A stretch of DNA of 64,000 nt from NCBI RefSeq assembly GCF_000378425.1, contig NZ_KB899808.1, positions 124,001 through 188,000 of the forward strand. Reading direction: 5' to 3'. The notes under the pieces are model-generated. The model saw only the letters and a list, made by a program, of their open reading frames with translations, was not told the DNA's origin and did no database searches. Of the stretch, positions 55,331 through 63,419 are shown one piece after another (position 1 is the first letter of the stretch; the number at the start of each line of letters is the position of its first letter). Position numbers and translations under genes: made by a program. This DNA comes from Cohnella laeviribosi DSM 21336 (GTDB lineage Bacteria > Bacillota > Bacilli > Paenibacillales > Paenibacillaceae).

Positions 55331-56611
55331 GTGAACAAATATCAGCTGAAAAACGGTCTGCGCGTCATGATCGAATCGATTCCGACCAGCCGTTCCGTCG
55401 CTTTCGGAATATGGGTCAGAACCGGTTCCCGCAACGAGACGCCGGACAACAACGGGATCTCCCATTTTATCGAACATATGCTGTTCAAAGGCACGGACCG
55501 GCATTCCGCCCGGGAGATCGCGGATCTGTTCGACGGGATCGGAGGCAATGTCAACGCCTTTACTTCGAAGGAGTATACGTGCTATTACGCCAAGGTGCTC
55601 GACCAGCATTTGCCGATCGCGGTCGACGTGCTGGCGGATATGTTTTTCGAATCGAAGTTCGCGGACGACGAGCTTGCCAAGGAGAAAAACGTCATTCTCG
55701 AGGAAATCTCGATGTACGAGGATACGCCGGACGATACGGTGCACGACCTGGCGTCGCGCGCGTCCTTCGGCGATCATCCGCTTGCCTACTCAATTTTGGG
55801 AACGGCCGAACGGCTGAACGCGATGGGGGCGGCCGACCTTCGCCGCTATATGGCCGAGCGCTACCGGGTCGAGAACACGGTGATCAGCCTGGCCGGCAAC
55901 GTCGGGGAAGAAGTGCTGGAGCTTCTGGAGAAGCATTTCGGACATTTTGCCGTGAGGGGCGAAGACCCGGTGCTGCAGGCGCCGGTTTTCCGTTCCGACG
56001 CGCTGTTCCACAAGAAGAAGACGGAGCAAAATCACCTGTGCCTGTCGTTTCCCGGCTGCGCCATCGACGATCCGAAGCTTTACGCCATGATTTTGCTCAA
56101 CAATACGATCGGCGGCGGGATGAGCTCCAGGCTGTTCCAGGAAATCCGGGAGAAACGCGGACTCGCCTACTCGGTCTATTCCTATCATACCTCTTATTCG
56201 GACAGCGGCTTGCTGACCGTCTATGCGGGGACCGCGCCCAAGCAGACGAAGGACGTCTACGACTTGACGATGGAGATCCTGCAGGAATTGAAGGACAAGG
56301 GACTGACCGAAGCCGAGGTGGCCCGGGGGAAAGAGCAGCTTAAAGGCAATTTGATTTTGAGTCTGGAAAGCACCAGCAGCCTGATGAACCGGATCGGCAA
56401 AAACGAGCTGATGCTGGGGAAATATTTCACGCTCGATGAAATGCTGGAAAAAATCGATGCGGTGACGATGGAAGACGTCAACGGCATGCTGCGGAAAATC
56501 ATGGCCCAACCTTGTTCGATCGCATTGGTCGGTGGGCAGGAGAAGGCGCTCGCAGGAATCGGGAGGGAGTTTGTTGTATCCAATACAGTTGAAACGGTTG
56601 CCGGGGAATGA
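55331..56611 (+). CDS. mlpA: M16 family zinc peptidase (MlpA/YmxG type)
   Basis: This is a processing-peptidase-like zinc protease of about 425 residues. It has the inverted zinc motif HFIEH in [20 protein letters not shown] and the distal Glu in [16 protein letters not shown]. Two M16 halves are present, the second ending with [20 protein letters not shown]. The Bacillus homologue (MlpA, formerly YmxG) lies after ylxY and affects protease gene expression. GTG 55331 follows GGGGGAGAATGG. Its 3' end overlaps dut by 38 bases. Confidence 0.92.
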   Translation: MNKYQLKNGLRVMIESIPTSRSVAFGIWVRTGSRNETPDNNGISHFIEHMLFKGTDRHSAREIADLFDGIGGNVNAFTSKEYTCYYAKVLDQHLPIAVDVLADMFFESKFADDELAKEKNVILEEISMYEDTPDDTVHDLASRASFGDHPLAYSILGTAERLNAMGAADLRRYMAERYRVENTVISLAGNVGEEVLELLEKHFGHFAVRGEDPVLQAPVFRSDALFHKKKTEQNHLCLSFPGCAIDDPKLYAMILLNNTIGGGMSSRLFQEIREKRGLAYSVYSYHTSYSDSGLLTVYAGTAPKQTKDVYDLTMEILQELKDKGLTEAEVARGKEQLKGNLILSLESTSSLMNRIGKNELMLGKYFTLDEMLEKIDAVTMEDVNGMLRKIMAQPCSIALVGGQEKALAGIGREFVVSNTVETVAGE

Positions 56612-57017
56612 AGATATCCCCTTGCCGCAAAAAATGTCCGAATGGGCGGCGGGATTCGATCTTCACGCGGCCGTAGCGGAGCCGGTCACGCTGGCGCCCG
56701 GAGAGCGGGCGCTGATTCCGACCGGCTTCGCCATGGCGATGCCGCGCGAGCTGGAGGCGCAAATCCGCCCCCGCAGCGGCCTTGCCTATAAGCACGGCAT
56801 CACGTGCCTCAATTCGCCCGGCACGATCGACGCCGATTACCGCGGCGAGGTAAAGGTGCTGCTGATCAATCACGGCCGGGAGCCGTTTACGATCCGCCGC
56901 GGCGAGCGGATCGCGCAGATGGTGTTTCAAGTCGTTCCGCAGGTTAGGATCGAAGAGGTGGCCGAACTGTCCGAAACGGTCCGCGGGGAAGGCGGATTCG
57001 GCCATACCGGCACCTGA
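56574..57017 (+). CDS. dut: dUTP diphosphatase
   Basis: Dut hydrolyses dUTP to dUMP, keeping uracil out of DNA. The 147-residue trimeric-type protein has all five motifs: [47 protein letters not shown] and [12 protein letters not shown] choose TTG 56574 ([14 protein letters not shown]), seven bases after GGGAGGGAGT; TTG 56571 is an equal alternative. The 38-base overlap with the peptidase gene makes translational coupling likely. Confidence 0.93.
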   Translation: MYPIQLKRLPGNEDIPLPQKMSEWAAGFDLHAAVAEPVTLAPGERALIPTGFAMAMPRELEAQIRPRSGLAYKHGITCLNSPGTIDADYRGEVKVLLINHGREPFTIRRGERIAQMVFQVVPQVRIEEVAELSETVRGEGGFGHTGT

Positions 57018-57045
57018 TCCCGTCAGCGAATCCGCATGAAAAAAT

Positions 57046-57097
57046 GGGCAGGACCCAAAGCGTTTGCGCGTCTTTGGGCCCTGCCCTTTATTTTTTT
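57046..57097. terminator. Bidirectional terminator between dut and mtnB
   Basis: GGGCAGGACCCAAAG (57046-57060) pairs with CTTTGGGCCCTGCCC (57072-57086) with a single mismatch. A T-rich tract follows on the plus strand and an A-run precedes on the left, so it serves both converging transcripts. Confidence 0.9.
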
Positions 57098-57106
57098 GCC
57101 GCAGGA

Positions 57107-57763
57107 TTAACGACCGCGCACGAGCTGCAGCCGATACACGTACTCGAACAGAAACTCGAACGCCTCGAGATGCTTCTTCGCCTCGAAGGCGTCGCGGCCC
57201 CAGGCGTAAATGCCGTGCTTGCGCAGCAAAATGCCCGGAATCCGCGGATTAAGCCGCTCGGTAACTTCCGGCACGATGCGCGGGATGTCGGCGAAGTTGG
57301 AGACGATCGGGACGTCGATGACCGCTTCCTCGTCCCAAATATTGAACGCCTTGATCAGTTCGACGCCTTCGACCGGCACGGCGCGGCGCTCCCAGAACAG
57401 CTCGGAGACCAGGTTGTTGTAGACGGAATGGATATGGAAAATGGCGCCCGCGCCGGTCAACCGGTAAATTTCGCAGTGGATCAGCGTTTCCGCGGACGGC
57501 TTGAGCCGGGTCGGCTCGCAGGGCTTGCCCGTCTGGTCGACGATCAGGAAGTCCTCCGGCGTCGAAGCGGCCTTGTCTTTGCCGCTGGACGTGACGGCGA
57601 ACGTAAATTGATCGGGCGCGTAGTCCCCGATGCGCATGGACAGGTTGCCGCTTGTGCCCGGGAACCAGCCGCGGGCCGCGAAATCGGCCTTCACGGCGGC
57701 CAGCTCGCGGAAGACGCGCTGCTTGTCCTCCAAGTAAATCGGCTGCTTGGATGCTTCGCTCAT
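57107..57763 (-). CDS. mtnB: Methylthioribulose-1-phosphate dehydratase
   Basis: MtnB removes water from 5-methylthioribulose-1-phosphate in the methionine salvage pathway. The 218-residue class II aldolase-fold product has the zinc His pair in AIFHIHSVYNNLVSEL, the third ligand near LLRKHGIYAWGRD and the N-terminal FPGTSGNLSMRI. ATG 57763 is chosen because it overlaps the mtnX stop in ATGA and has AAGGAG at good spacing. The ATG three codons upstream is too close to that site. No mtnD follows; the terminator comes next. Confidence 0.92.
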   Translation of the reverse strand: MSEASKQPIYLEDKQRVFRELAAVKADFAARGWFPGTSGNLSMRIGDYAPDQFTFAVTSSGKDKAASTPEDFLIVDQTGKPCEPTRLKPSAETLIHCEIYRLTGAGAIFHIHSVYNNLVSELFWERRAVPVEGVELIKAFNIWDEEAVIDVPIVSNFADIPRIVPEVTERLNPRIPGILLRKHGIYAWGRDAFEAKKHLEAFEFLFEYVYRLQLVRGR

Positions 57764-58443
57764 GGTTTCCATTCTCCTTGTTCCAATTTGGCTACAATAT
57801 CGTGAAACGTCTCAAACGGGATGTGCGCCAGGCCCAGCTCGCGGCATTTTTCCGTCAAGTGCGAGCGTGAGAAGACCAGGTCGGCAAGCCGCGCGCCGGG
57901 AAAATCCGTCACGCTGTCGCCGATCAGGATGCGGCGGTACCGCTCTTTGGGATAACGGCGGATGATCGTCGTCTTGCACATGCCGCAGCCGCCGTAATTG
58001 TCGCATTCATGGTCGCACGGGTAGGGCCAGGTAATGCGGATCCGCTCGCCGCTGAAGTCGCTGCCGTTGCAGAAGATGTGGTCGCGCGGAATGTCGAACG
58101 GCGCGAGCAGCGGATAGACGAAGAAGTCGATGCCGCCGCTGGTGACGAAAAATTCGACGCCGTTGCGCTTGCACCAGTCGAGCAGCTCGGGAAAGCCGGG
58201 GCGGATGGCCGCTTGCTCGAGCACGAATCGCGTAATTTCTTCCCGCATCGAGGAGGGCAGCAGGGCGAACAGCTCGCCGACTCCTTGGCGCACGGTTTTC
58301 CGTTCGTCGACGATATCCCGGACGATCGGCTCCCATCCCGGCGGGTCGAAATGCTTCATAATGGCGACGATGTTGTCGCTCATGGTGATGGTGCCGTCAA
58401 AATCGCAAAAGAGGACGGGAGGACGATGGCCCCATTCGCTCAT
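57760..58443 (-). CDS. mtnX: 2-hydroxy-3-keto-5-methylthiopentenyl-1-phosphate phosphatase
   Basis: MtnX dephosphorylates the enol product of MtnW to the acireductone substrate of MtnD. The 227-residue HAD-family protein has the nucleophile motif LFCDFDGTITMSDN and the later GDSVTDFPGARLADLVFSRS. ATG 58443 overlaps the mtnW stop in ATGA. MtnX with MtnW is the Bacillus-type two-enzyme branch, in place of the single MtnC of other bacteria. Confidence 0.93.
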   Translation of the reverse strand: MSEWGHRPPVLFCDFDGTITMSDNIVAIMKHFDPPGWEPIVRDIVDERKTVRQGVGELFALLPSSMREEITRFVLEQAAIRPGFPELLDWCKRNGVEFFVTSGGIDFFVYPLLAPFDIPRDHIFCNGSDFSGERIRITWPYPCDHECDNYGGCGMCKTTIIRRYPKERYRRILIGDSVTDFPGARLADLVFSRSHLTEKCRELGLAHIPFETFHDIVAKLEQGEWKP

Positions 58444-59672
58444 GCCTTGCGGACCCCCCAACGCTCGATCGCGATCTTCAGTTCTTCATGCTCCGCCGCG
58501 TACGTTTCCAGGTCGACGCCGGCGGATACCGCGTCGATGGCTTGACGGAACGCTCTGCCGCCGGCTGCGGCGCCTTGCGGATGGCCGTGAACGCCGCCGC
58601 CCGCGTTGACGACGACGTCCTGCCCGAAATCCCGGACGATCAGCGGCACCAGTCCCGGATGGATGCCGGCCGACGGCACCGGGAAGGCGGACTTCATCGG
58701 CAGAGCCGGGTCGACAAGCGCGGCCTGCACCGCCAGATTTTCCTCCTTCGGCATGACGACGGAGCCGTACGGGGACGGAAAGAGCGACAGATCGGCGCCT
58801 GCGATCCGCGTCAGCTTGCCGAGCAGCAGCGGGGCGGCAATGCCGTGATGCGGCGAAGGATAGAAGGCGCCGGCCATCGCGGGATGCGCGGCGATCGGCA
58901 CGTTGATCGCGGGGTCGGCTGCGAGCTCGGCGAGCGCGTCGAAGCCGTAAGCGAGCACGTTGAAGAGCAGACCGTTCGCGCCGGCGTTGATCGCCTTTAG
59001 GGCGTTGGCGCGAAGCTGCGATGTCGGTCCCGTCAGGTTGGTGAAATAGATCAGCTTTTGGCCGGTAGTTTGTTCGGCTTCCCTGGCTGCTTCGATGCAC
59101 GTTTCGACCCGGCGCTCGAGCGGGGTCAGCGGGTTTTCGAACAGAATTTCGTCGTCCTTGATCAGATCGACTCCGCCCAGCGCCTGCTGCAGAAACTGCT
59201 CGCGCAAATTCGCCAGATCATAGCCGATGACGGATTTGAAGATGCTCATCAGAAGCGGCCGGTCATGAACGCCGAGGGCGGCGCGCACGCCTTCGATGCC
59301 GAACTTCGGTCCGGGGAACGCCTCGAGGAACTTGTCCGACGGCGCGATATCGAGCAGCTTGATGCGGCCGTCCATCGACAGCTTGCCGAACACGGTCACC
59401 AGCAGCGCCGGAAGGTCGCGGCTGAAATTGATATCCGGATAGGCGATCGTAATGTCGGCGTAACGCTCGCCGGGCGCGGCGCCTTCCGGCTCGTGCGCCT
59501 TGATCGACACGACTTTGCCGAGGTGCTTTTCCATGTTCCGTTTGGTTACCTCCGGCAAGTCGGTCCAGCTGCCGACGGTAAGGCCAACGGCGATGCCTTC
59601 GGCTTTTTTGGCGAAATCGGCTTTGTCGTCAAACAGACGATAGGTAGCCGTCGTGTATGCGTTGTTGCTCAT
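58440..59672 (-). CDS. mtnW: 2,3-diketo-5-methylthiopentyl-1-phosphate enolase (RuBisCO-like)
   Basis: MtnW is a RuBisCO-like protein that enolises 2,3-diketo-5-methylthiopentyl-1-phosphate. The 410-residue product keeps the carbamylated Lys region GGVDLIKDDEILFENPLTPL and the phosphate-binding NAGGGVHGHPQGAAAGG near the C-terminus. It is a form IV RLP, with no carboxylase role expected. ATG 59672 (MSNNAYTTATYRLFDD) follows GGGGAGTTGTG on the minus strand. It begins only 34 bases after proC, leaving no space for an S-box leader. Confidence 0.95.
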   Translation of the reverse strand: MSNNAYTTATYRLFDDKADFAKKAEGIAVGLTVGSWTDLPEVTKRNMEKHLGKVVSIKAHEPEGAAPGERYADITIAYPDINFSRDLPALLVTVFGKLSMDGRIKLLDIAPSDKFLEAFPGPKFGIEGVRAALGVHDRPLLMSIFKSVIGYDLANLREQFLQQALGGVDLIKDDEILFENPLTPLERRVETCIEAAREAEQTTGQKLIYFTNLTGPTSQLRANALKAINAGANGLLFNVLAYGFDALAELAADPAINVPIAAHPAMAGAFYPSPHHGIAAPLLLGKLTRIAGADLSLFPSPYGSVVMPKEENLAVQAALVDPALPMKSAFPVPSAGIHPGLVPLIVRDFGQDVVVNAGGGVHGHPQGAAAGGRAFRQAIDAVSAGVDLETYAAEHEELKIAIERWGVRKA

Positions 59673-59706
59673 CACAACTCCCCGCTTTCTGGAAATCTTG
59701 GGTACG

Positions 59707-60585
59707 TCACATGCGCTTGAGCGCTTCGCTTGCAATCGCTTCGCCCAGCTCCGCGGCTCTCGCCGCGCAGCGGTCCATCGCCCGGCGGACGGTCTCGCCG
59801 AAGCCGAGCCGGTCCATCGTTTCGATCGCAGCGTGCGTCGTGCCGTTCGGCGACGTCACCTTGCGGCGCAGCTCGGAGGGCGCTTCTCCCGTGCGGTGCA
59901 CCATTTCGGCGGCGCCGCGAACCGTCTGCACGGTGAGCGCGCGCGCCGTTTCCGGCGTAAGACCCTGCGCGACGCCCGCCGCAATCATCGCCTCCATCAT
60001 GTAATAGATGTAGGCAGGGCCGCTGCCGGAGACGGCGGTGACCGCCTCCATCAGCTCCTCGCGGACGACCGCCGTCATGCCGACGGCCTCGAACATCGCC
60101 AGCGCCAGCTCGCGGCCGGCGTCGGTAACGGCAGCGGAAAAGCTGAGCCCGGTCGCGCCGAGGCCGATCGTACTCGACGTATTCGGCATCGTGCGGACGA
60201 TAGGGTGGGGTCTGCCGAGCAGCTGCTCCATCGTGCGGATCGACAGGCCGGCGACGACCGAGATGAGGAGCTGATCGCCGCGAAGATGGGACTTCAGCTT
60301 AAGCAACGCTTCGGCGGCGTCTTTCGGCTTCATGCAGAGTACGATGACGTCGCTTTCCGCCAAAGCTTTCGCCTTTGCGTCTTCGCCGGCGGCCGGCACG
60401 ACCCGGTACAGCCGGCGAAGCTCCTCCAGCCTTGCGGCGTTCTGGCGGTTCAGGACGACGATGCGGTCCGGGGATGCGGCGCCTGTCGCCGTCAATCCGC
60501 GGATAATGGCTTCAGCCATCGAACCGGCGCCGTAAAAACAGATGCCAACGTTCCCGAGAGGGGACGAATTCGTTTGGTTTGTCAT
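59707..60585 (-). CDS. proC: Pyrroline-5-carboxylate reductase
   Basis: ProC reduces pyrroline-5-carboxylate to proline. The 292-residue protein has an N-terminal Rossmann motif CFYGAGSMAEAIIRGL, a central RTMPNTSSTIGLG and the conserved AVSGSGPAYIYYMMEAMIAA. ATG 60585 is behind ATAGGAGTG on the minus strand; a start seven codons upstream lacks a ribosome binding site. It is 27 bases after proA. Confidence 0.96.
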   Translation of the reverse strand: MTNQTNSSPLGNVGICFYGAGSMAEAIIRGLTATGAASPDRIVVLNRQNAARLEELRRLYRVVPAAGEDAKAKALAESDVIVLCMKPKDAAEALLKLKSHLRGDQLLISVVAGLSIRTMEQLLGRPHPIVRTMPNTSSTIGLGATGLSFSAAVTDAGRELALAMFEAVGMTAVVREELMEAVTAVSGSGPAYIYYMMEAMIAAGVAQGLTPETARALTVQTVRGAAEMVHRTGEAPSELRRKVTSPNGTTHAAIETMDRLGFGETVRRAMDRCAARAAELGEAIASEALKRM

Positions 60586-60612
60586 GTTTTTTACACTCCT
60601 ATCCAACGCCGG

Positions 60613-61860
60613 TTATTGGCGCACCTGGCCGCTGCCGGTCACTTTGTATTTCGTGGAGGTGAGCGCAGGCAGGCCCATCGGGCCGCGGGCGTGCAGCTTT
60701 TGCGTGCTGATGCCGATTTCGGCGCCGAAGCCGAATTCGAATCCGTCGGTGAAACGGGTGGAAGCATTATGGTAAACGGCGGCGGCGTCCACCTCCTGCA
60801 GGAACCGTTCGGCATGCTCTTTCGTTTCCGTCACGATGCACTCCGAGTGCTTCGTGCCGAACCGGCGGATATGGTCCAGCGCTTCGTCCAAAGTGTCGAC
60901 GATTTTGACGTTGAGAATGTAATCGTTGTATTCCGTGGCGAAATCTTGCTCGGTGGCGGCGTTCGCCCACGGGACCAGCTTGCGGACGCGCTCGCAGCCC
61001 CGAAGCTCGACGCCGCTGTCGCGGAAGCGTTCGGCCAGAGCCGGCAAGCCGCGCTCGGCGAATTCGGCGTGCACGAGCAGCGTTTCCATCGAATTGCACA
61101 CCGATGGGCGCTGGACTTTGGCGTTGAGCGCAATCGCTTCGGCCATCTCGGCGTTAGCGCTCGCGTCGATGTAAGTATGGCAAATGCCCGCGCCCGTCTC
61201 GATGACCGGCACGGTCGCGTTTTGCACGACGTTTTGGATGAGCGACGCGCCGCCGCGGGGGATGACGACGTCCAGCAAGCCGTTGAGCTTCAGCATCTCG
61301 TCGACGGAGGAGCGGTCCGTATCCTCGATCAACTGCAACGCGTCGGGAGGGACGTCCGTGCCGGCCAGCGCCTGTTTCAGCGTCTCCACGATGATCCGGT
61401 TGGAGGAAATGGCGGCCGAGCCTCCGCGCAGCACGACGGCGTTGCCCGTCTTCAGGCACAGGCCGGCGGCGTCGACCGTCACGTTGGGCCGTGACTCGTA
61501 AATCATGCCGATCACGCCGATCGGCACGCGGATTTTCTCGATATGCAGCCCGTTGGGCCGCTCGATCGTCTCCAGCACGTCGCCGACCGGGTCGGGCAGG
61601 GCCGCGACTTCGCGCAGCCCTTGCGCGATATCCGCAATCCGCTCCTTGGTCAGCTTCAGCCGATCGAGCATGGCGCTGGTGGTGCCGTTAGCGCGGCCGC
61701 GCTCCAAATCTTCGCCGTTCGCGGCGATAATGTCCGCCTCTCGCGCAATGAGCGCATCGGCCATGCGCAGCAGCGCGTCGTTTTTCTGCTTGGTGGTCAG
61801 CTTGTTGAGCACGGCCGCGGCTTCCCGGGCCAGCTTCGCTTTGGTTTTGACTTCACTCAT
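60613..61860 (-). CDS. proA: Glutamate-5-semialdehyde dehydrogenase (gamma-glutamyl phosphate reductase)
   Basis: ProA reduces gamma-glutamyl phosphate to glutamate-5-semialdehyde. The 415-residue product has the catalytic Cys in QRPSVCNSMETLLVH and typical AVVLRGGSAAISSNRIIVET and GLLDVVIPRGGASLI segments. ATG 61860 (MSEVKTKAKLAREAAAVLNK) follows AGGAGGCG on the minus strand. It lies 28 bases after proB. Confidence 0.97.
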   Translation of the reverse strand: MSEVKTKAKLAREAAAVLNKLTTKQKNDALLRMADALIAREADIIAANGEDLERGRANGTTSAMLDRLKLTKERIADIAQGLREVAALPDPVGDVLETIERPNGLHIEKIRVPIGVIGMIYESRPNVTVDAAGLCLKTGNAVVLRGGSAAISSNRIIVETLKQALAGTDVPPDALQLIEDTDRSSVDEMLKLNGLLDVVIPRGGASLIQNVVQNATVPVIETGAGICHTYIDASANAEMAEAIALNAKVQRPSVCNSMETLLVHAEFAERGLPALAERFRDSGVELRGCERVRKLVPWANAATEQDFATEYNDYILNVKIVDTLDEALDHIRRFGTKHSECIVTETKEHAERFLQEVDAAAVYHNASTRFTDGFEFGFGAEIGISTQKLHARGPMGLPALTSTKYKVTGSGQVRQ

Positions 61861-61888
61861 GTCGTATCGCCTCCTAGCCATGAATTCC

Positions 61889-63004
61889 TTATTGCGATTG
61901 CTGCACGTAAGTTTCAACCCATTCGTCCCGGTGGATCACTTCGATGCGCGGCACGTCGACGCGCCGCTGCGCTTCCTTGCTGGACAGTCCGGCGACGGCG
62001 GTGAGCTGCCACGAGGCGTAGTTGGACACGCCGCGTCCGAGCGTCCGTCCGTTCGCGTTCGCGACCTCGACGACGTCCCCGGGGTGAAAGTCGCCTTCGG
62101 CGCGGATGACGCCGGCGGGGAGCAGGCTGCGCCCCTTGGTCAGCAGGGCCGCTTCGGCGCCTTCGTCCACGATCACGCGCCCTTGCGGAACGGACAGAAA
62201 CCCGATCCACTGTTTTTTCGCGGGCAGCGAATGCAGGGAGCCGGCGAAGTAAGTGCCGCGTCCTTGGCCTGCGACCGCCGCGGCCAGATCGCCAGGCTCG
62301 GCAACCCGTCCGATGAAGGTCGACACGCCGCCCCCCATCGCGATGCGCGCCGCTTCGATTTTGGAGCGCATTCCCCCGGTGCCGACGGCAGAGCCGGCGC
62401 CTCCGGCGATTTTGTACAGTTCCTCGGAGATGACCTCGACTCGGTCGATGCGCTGCGCGTTCGGGTCCTTGCGCGGGTCCGCGGTGTAGAGCCCCTCGAT
62501 GTCCGTCAATATATAAAGGCCGTTGGCTTTGACCAGGTTGGCGACCAGCGCGGAAAGGGAATCGTTTTCCCCGAATTTCAGCTCGTCGACCGCCACCGTG
62601 TCGTTTTCGTTGATGATCGGTATGACCCGCTGCCGGAGCAGCTCCTCGATGGTGCGATGCGCATGCTGGGAGCGGGAGCGGCTGGCGAAGTCGGGACGGG
62701 TGAGCAATATTTGCGCTGCGGTGATGCGGTGCGCCTCGAACGCCTCCTGGTACGCCCTCATGAGCAGCGCCTGTCCGACAGCCGCCGCCGCTTGCTTTTC
62801 GTGCATGAGCTTCGGACGGGAGGCGTAGCCGATCGGCTTGAAGCCGGCGGCAACCGCTCCCGAGGTGACGAGCAGCACTTCCGCGCCCGCCTTGTGAAGC
62901 GAAGCCAGTTCGTCGGCATAGAAGCGGACGCGGTCGCCGTTCAGCCCGCCTTCGCTCGACGCCAGCGAGCTGCTGCCGATCTTGACGACGATCCGTTGCG
63001 CCAT
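61889..63004 (-). CDS. proB: Glutamate 5-kinase
   Basis: ProB phosphorylates glutamate, the first step of proline synthesis. The 371-residue product has the amino acid kinase domain (IVVKIGSSSLAS, NENDTVAVDELKFGENDSLS, GTGGMRSKIEAARIAMGG). A C-terminal PUA domain (about 280-371) is typical of feedback-controlled bacterial enzymes. ATG 63004 (MAQRIVVKIGS) follows AAAGGA after the T-box terminator. The frame continues upstream through the T-box leader, which is not coding. Confidence 0.96.
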   Translation of the reverse strand: MAQRIVVKIGSSSLASSEGGLNGDRVRFYADELASLHKAGAEVLLVTSGAVAAGFKPIGYASRPKLMHEKQAAAAVGQALLMRAYQEAFEAHRITAAQILLTRPDFASRSRSQHAHRTIEELLRQRVIPIINENDTVAVDELKFGENDSLSALVANLVKANGLYILTDIEGLYTADPRKDPNAQRIDRVEVISEELYKIAGGAGSAVGTGGMRSKIEAARIAMGGGVSTFIGRVAEPGDLAAAVAGQGRGTYFAGSLHSLPAKKQWIGFLSVPQGRVIVDEGAEAALLTKGRSLLPAGVIRAEGDFHPGDVVEVANANGRTLGRGVSNYASWQLTAVAGLSSKEAQRRVDVPRIEVIHRDEWVETYVQQSQ

Positions 63005-63089
63005 GGGATACACAGTCCTTTCGTTGCATGTAGTAGCACAAATATCGCGATAATGACGCGAACGCGGTGGATCGGTGCCGCGCATGAAG

Positions 63090-63377
63090 AAAACAAAAAA
63101 ACTTTCGCCCTGAAACAAAGGACGAAAGTTGCCTTCCGCGGTACCACCTTTATTGATGCCGAAAGCGCTGAAGCTTATCGCGTTTGCGGCATCCGCTTGG
63201 ATTCCCCGTAACAGGGGGGACTGTCCGGCTCGTCGCCGGCCGCTCCGGGGTGGGGGAGGCGGAGGCAAGGCAAATTCTCGCAGCTTCCGAATTCGCTCTC
63301 TGGACATGCCTTTGTCCGCTTCGTTTCCCTTCATCGCGTTTTCCGATCCGCGCCGCTTTCTTAAGCGGCTCATATAT
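63090..63377 (-). promoter_or_regulatory. T-box: T-box riboswitch leader of proB with a proline-type specifier
   Basis: On the minus strand the T-box sequence AGGTGGTACCGCGG lies at 63136-63149. A Stem I apical loop GGAAGCTGCGA is flanked by CGAATTC and GAATTTG, and a conserved AGAGAG is nearby. A kink-turn is seen as GATGA opposite GGA. The specifier loop reads CTCCCCCA, so the triplet before the conserved purine A is CCC (63252-63254), a proline codon. Uncharged tRNA-Pro would stabilise antitermination. Confidence 0.88.
63095..63129 (-). terminator. T-box terminator hairpin
   Basis: On the minus strand ACTTTCGTCC pairs with GGGCGAAAGT (63101-63110 and 63120-63129, ten pairs including one G-T). 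A run of seven T follows. The 5' arm lies next to the T-box sequence, allowing the alternative antiterminator. Confidence 0.9.
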
Positions 63378-63383
63378 AGTTTA

Positions 63384-63412
63384 AGCATAGCATGCGCGGC
63401 TTCGGTTGTAAA
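63384..63412 (-). promoter_or_regulatory. Sigma-A type promoter for the proBA-proC transcript
   Basis: Minus-strand TTTACA (63407-63412) and TATGCT (63384-63389) are spaced by 17 bases. Transcription should begin near 63377. The -35 lies eight bases past the stop of the upstream aminotransferase gene. Confidence 0.75.
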
Positions 63413-63419
63413 GGAACGG

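Noticed and set aside
63005-63388. N-terminal extension of ProB through the upstream open frame
   Set aside because: This stretch is the T-box leader with its terminator, and the ProB core begins exactly at ATG 63004.
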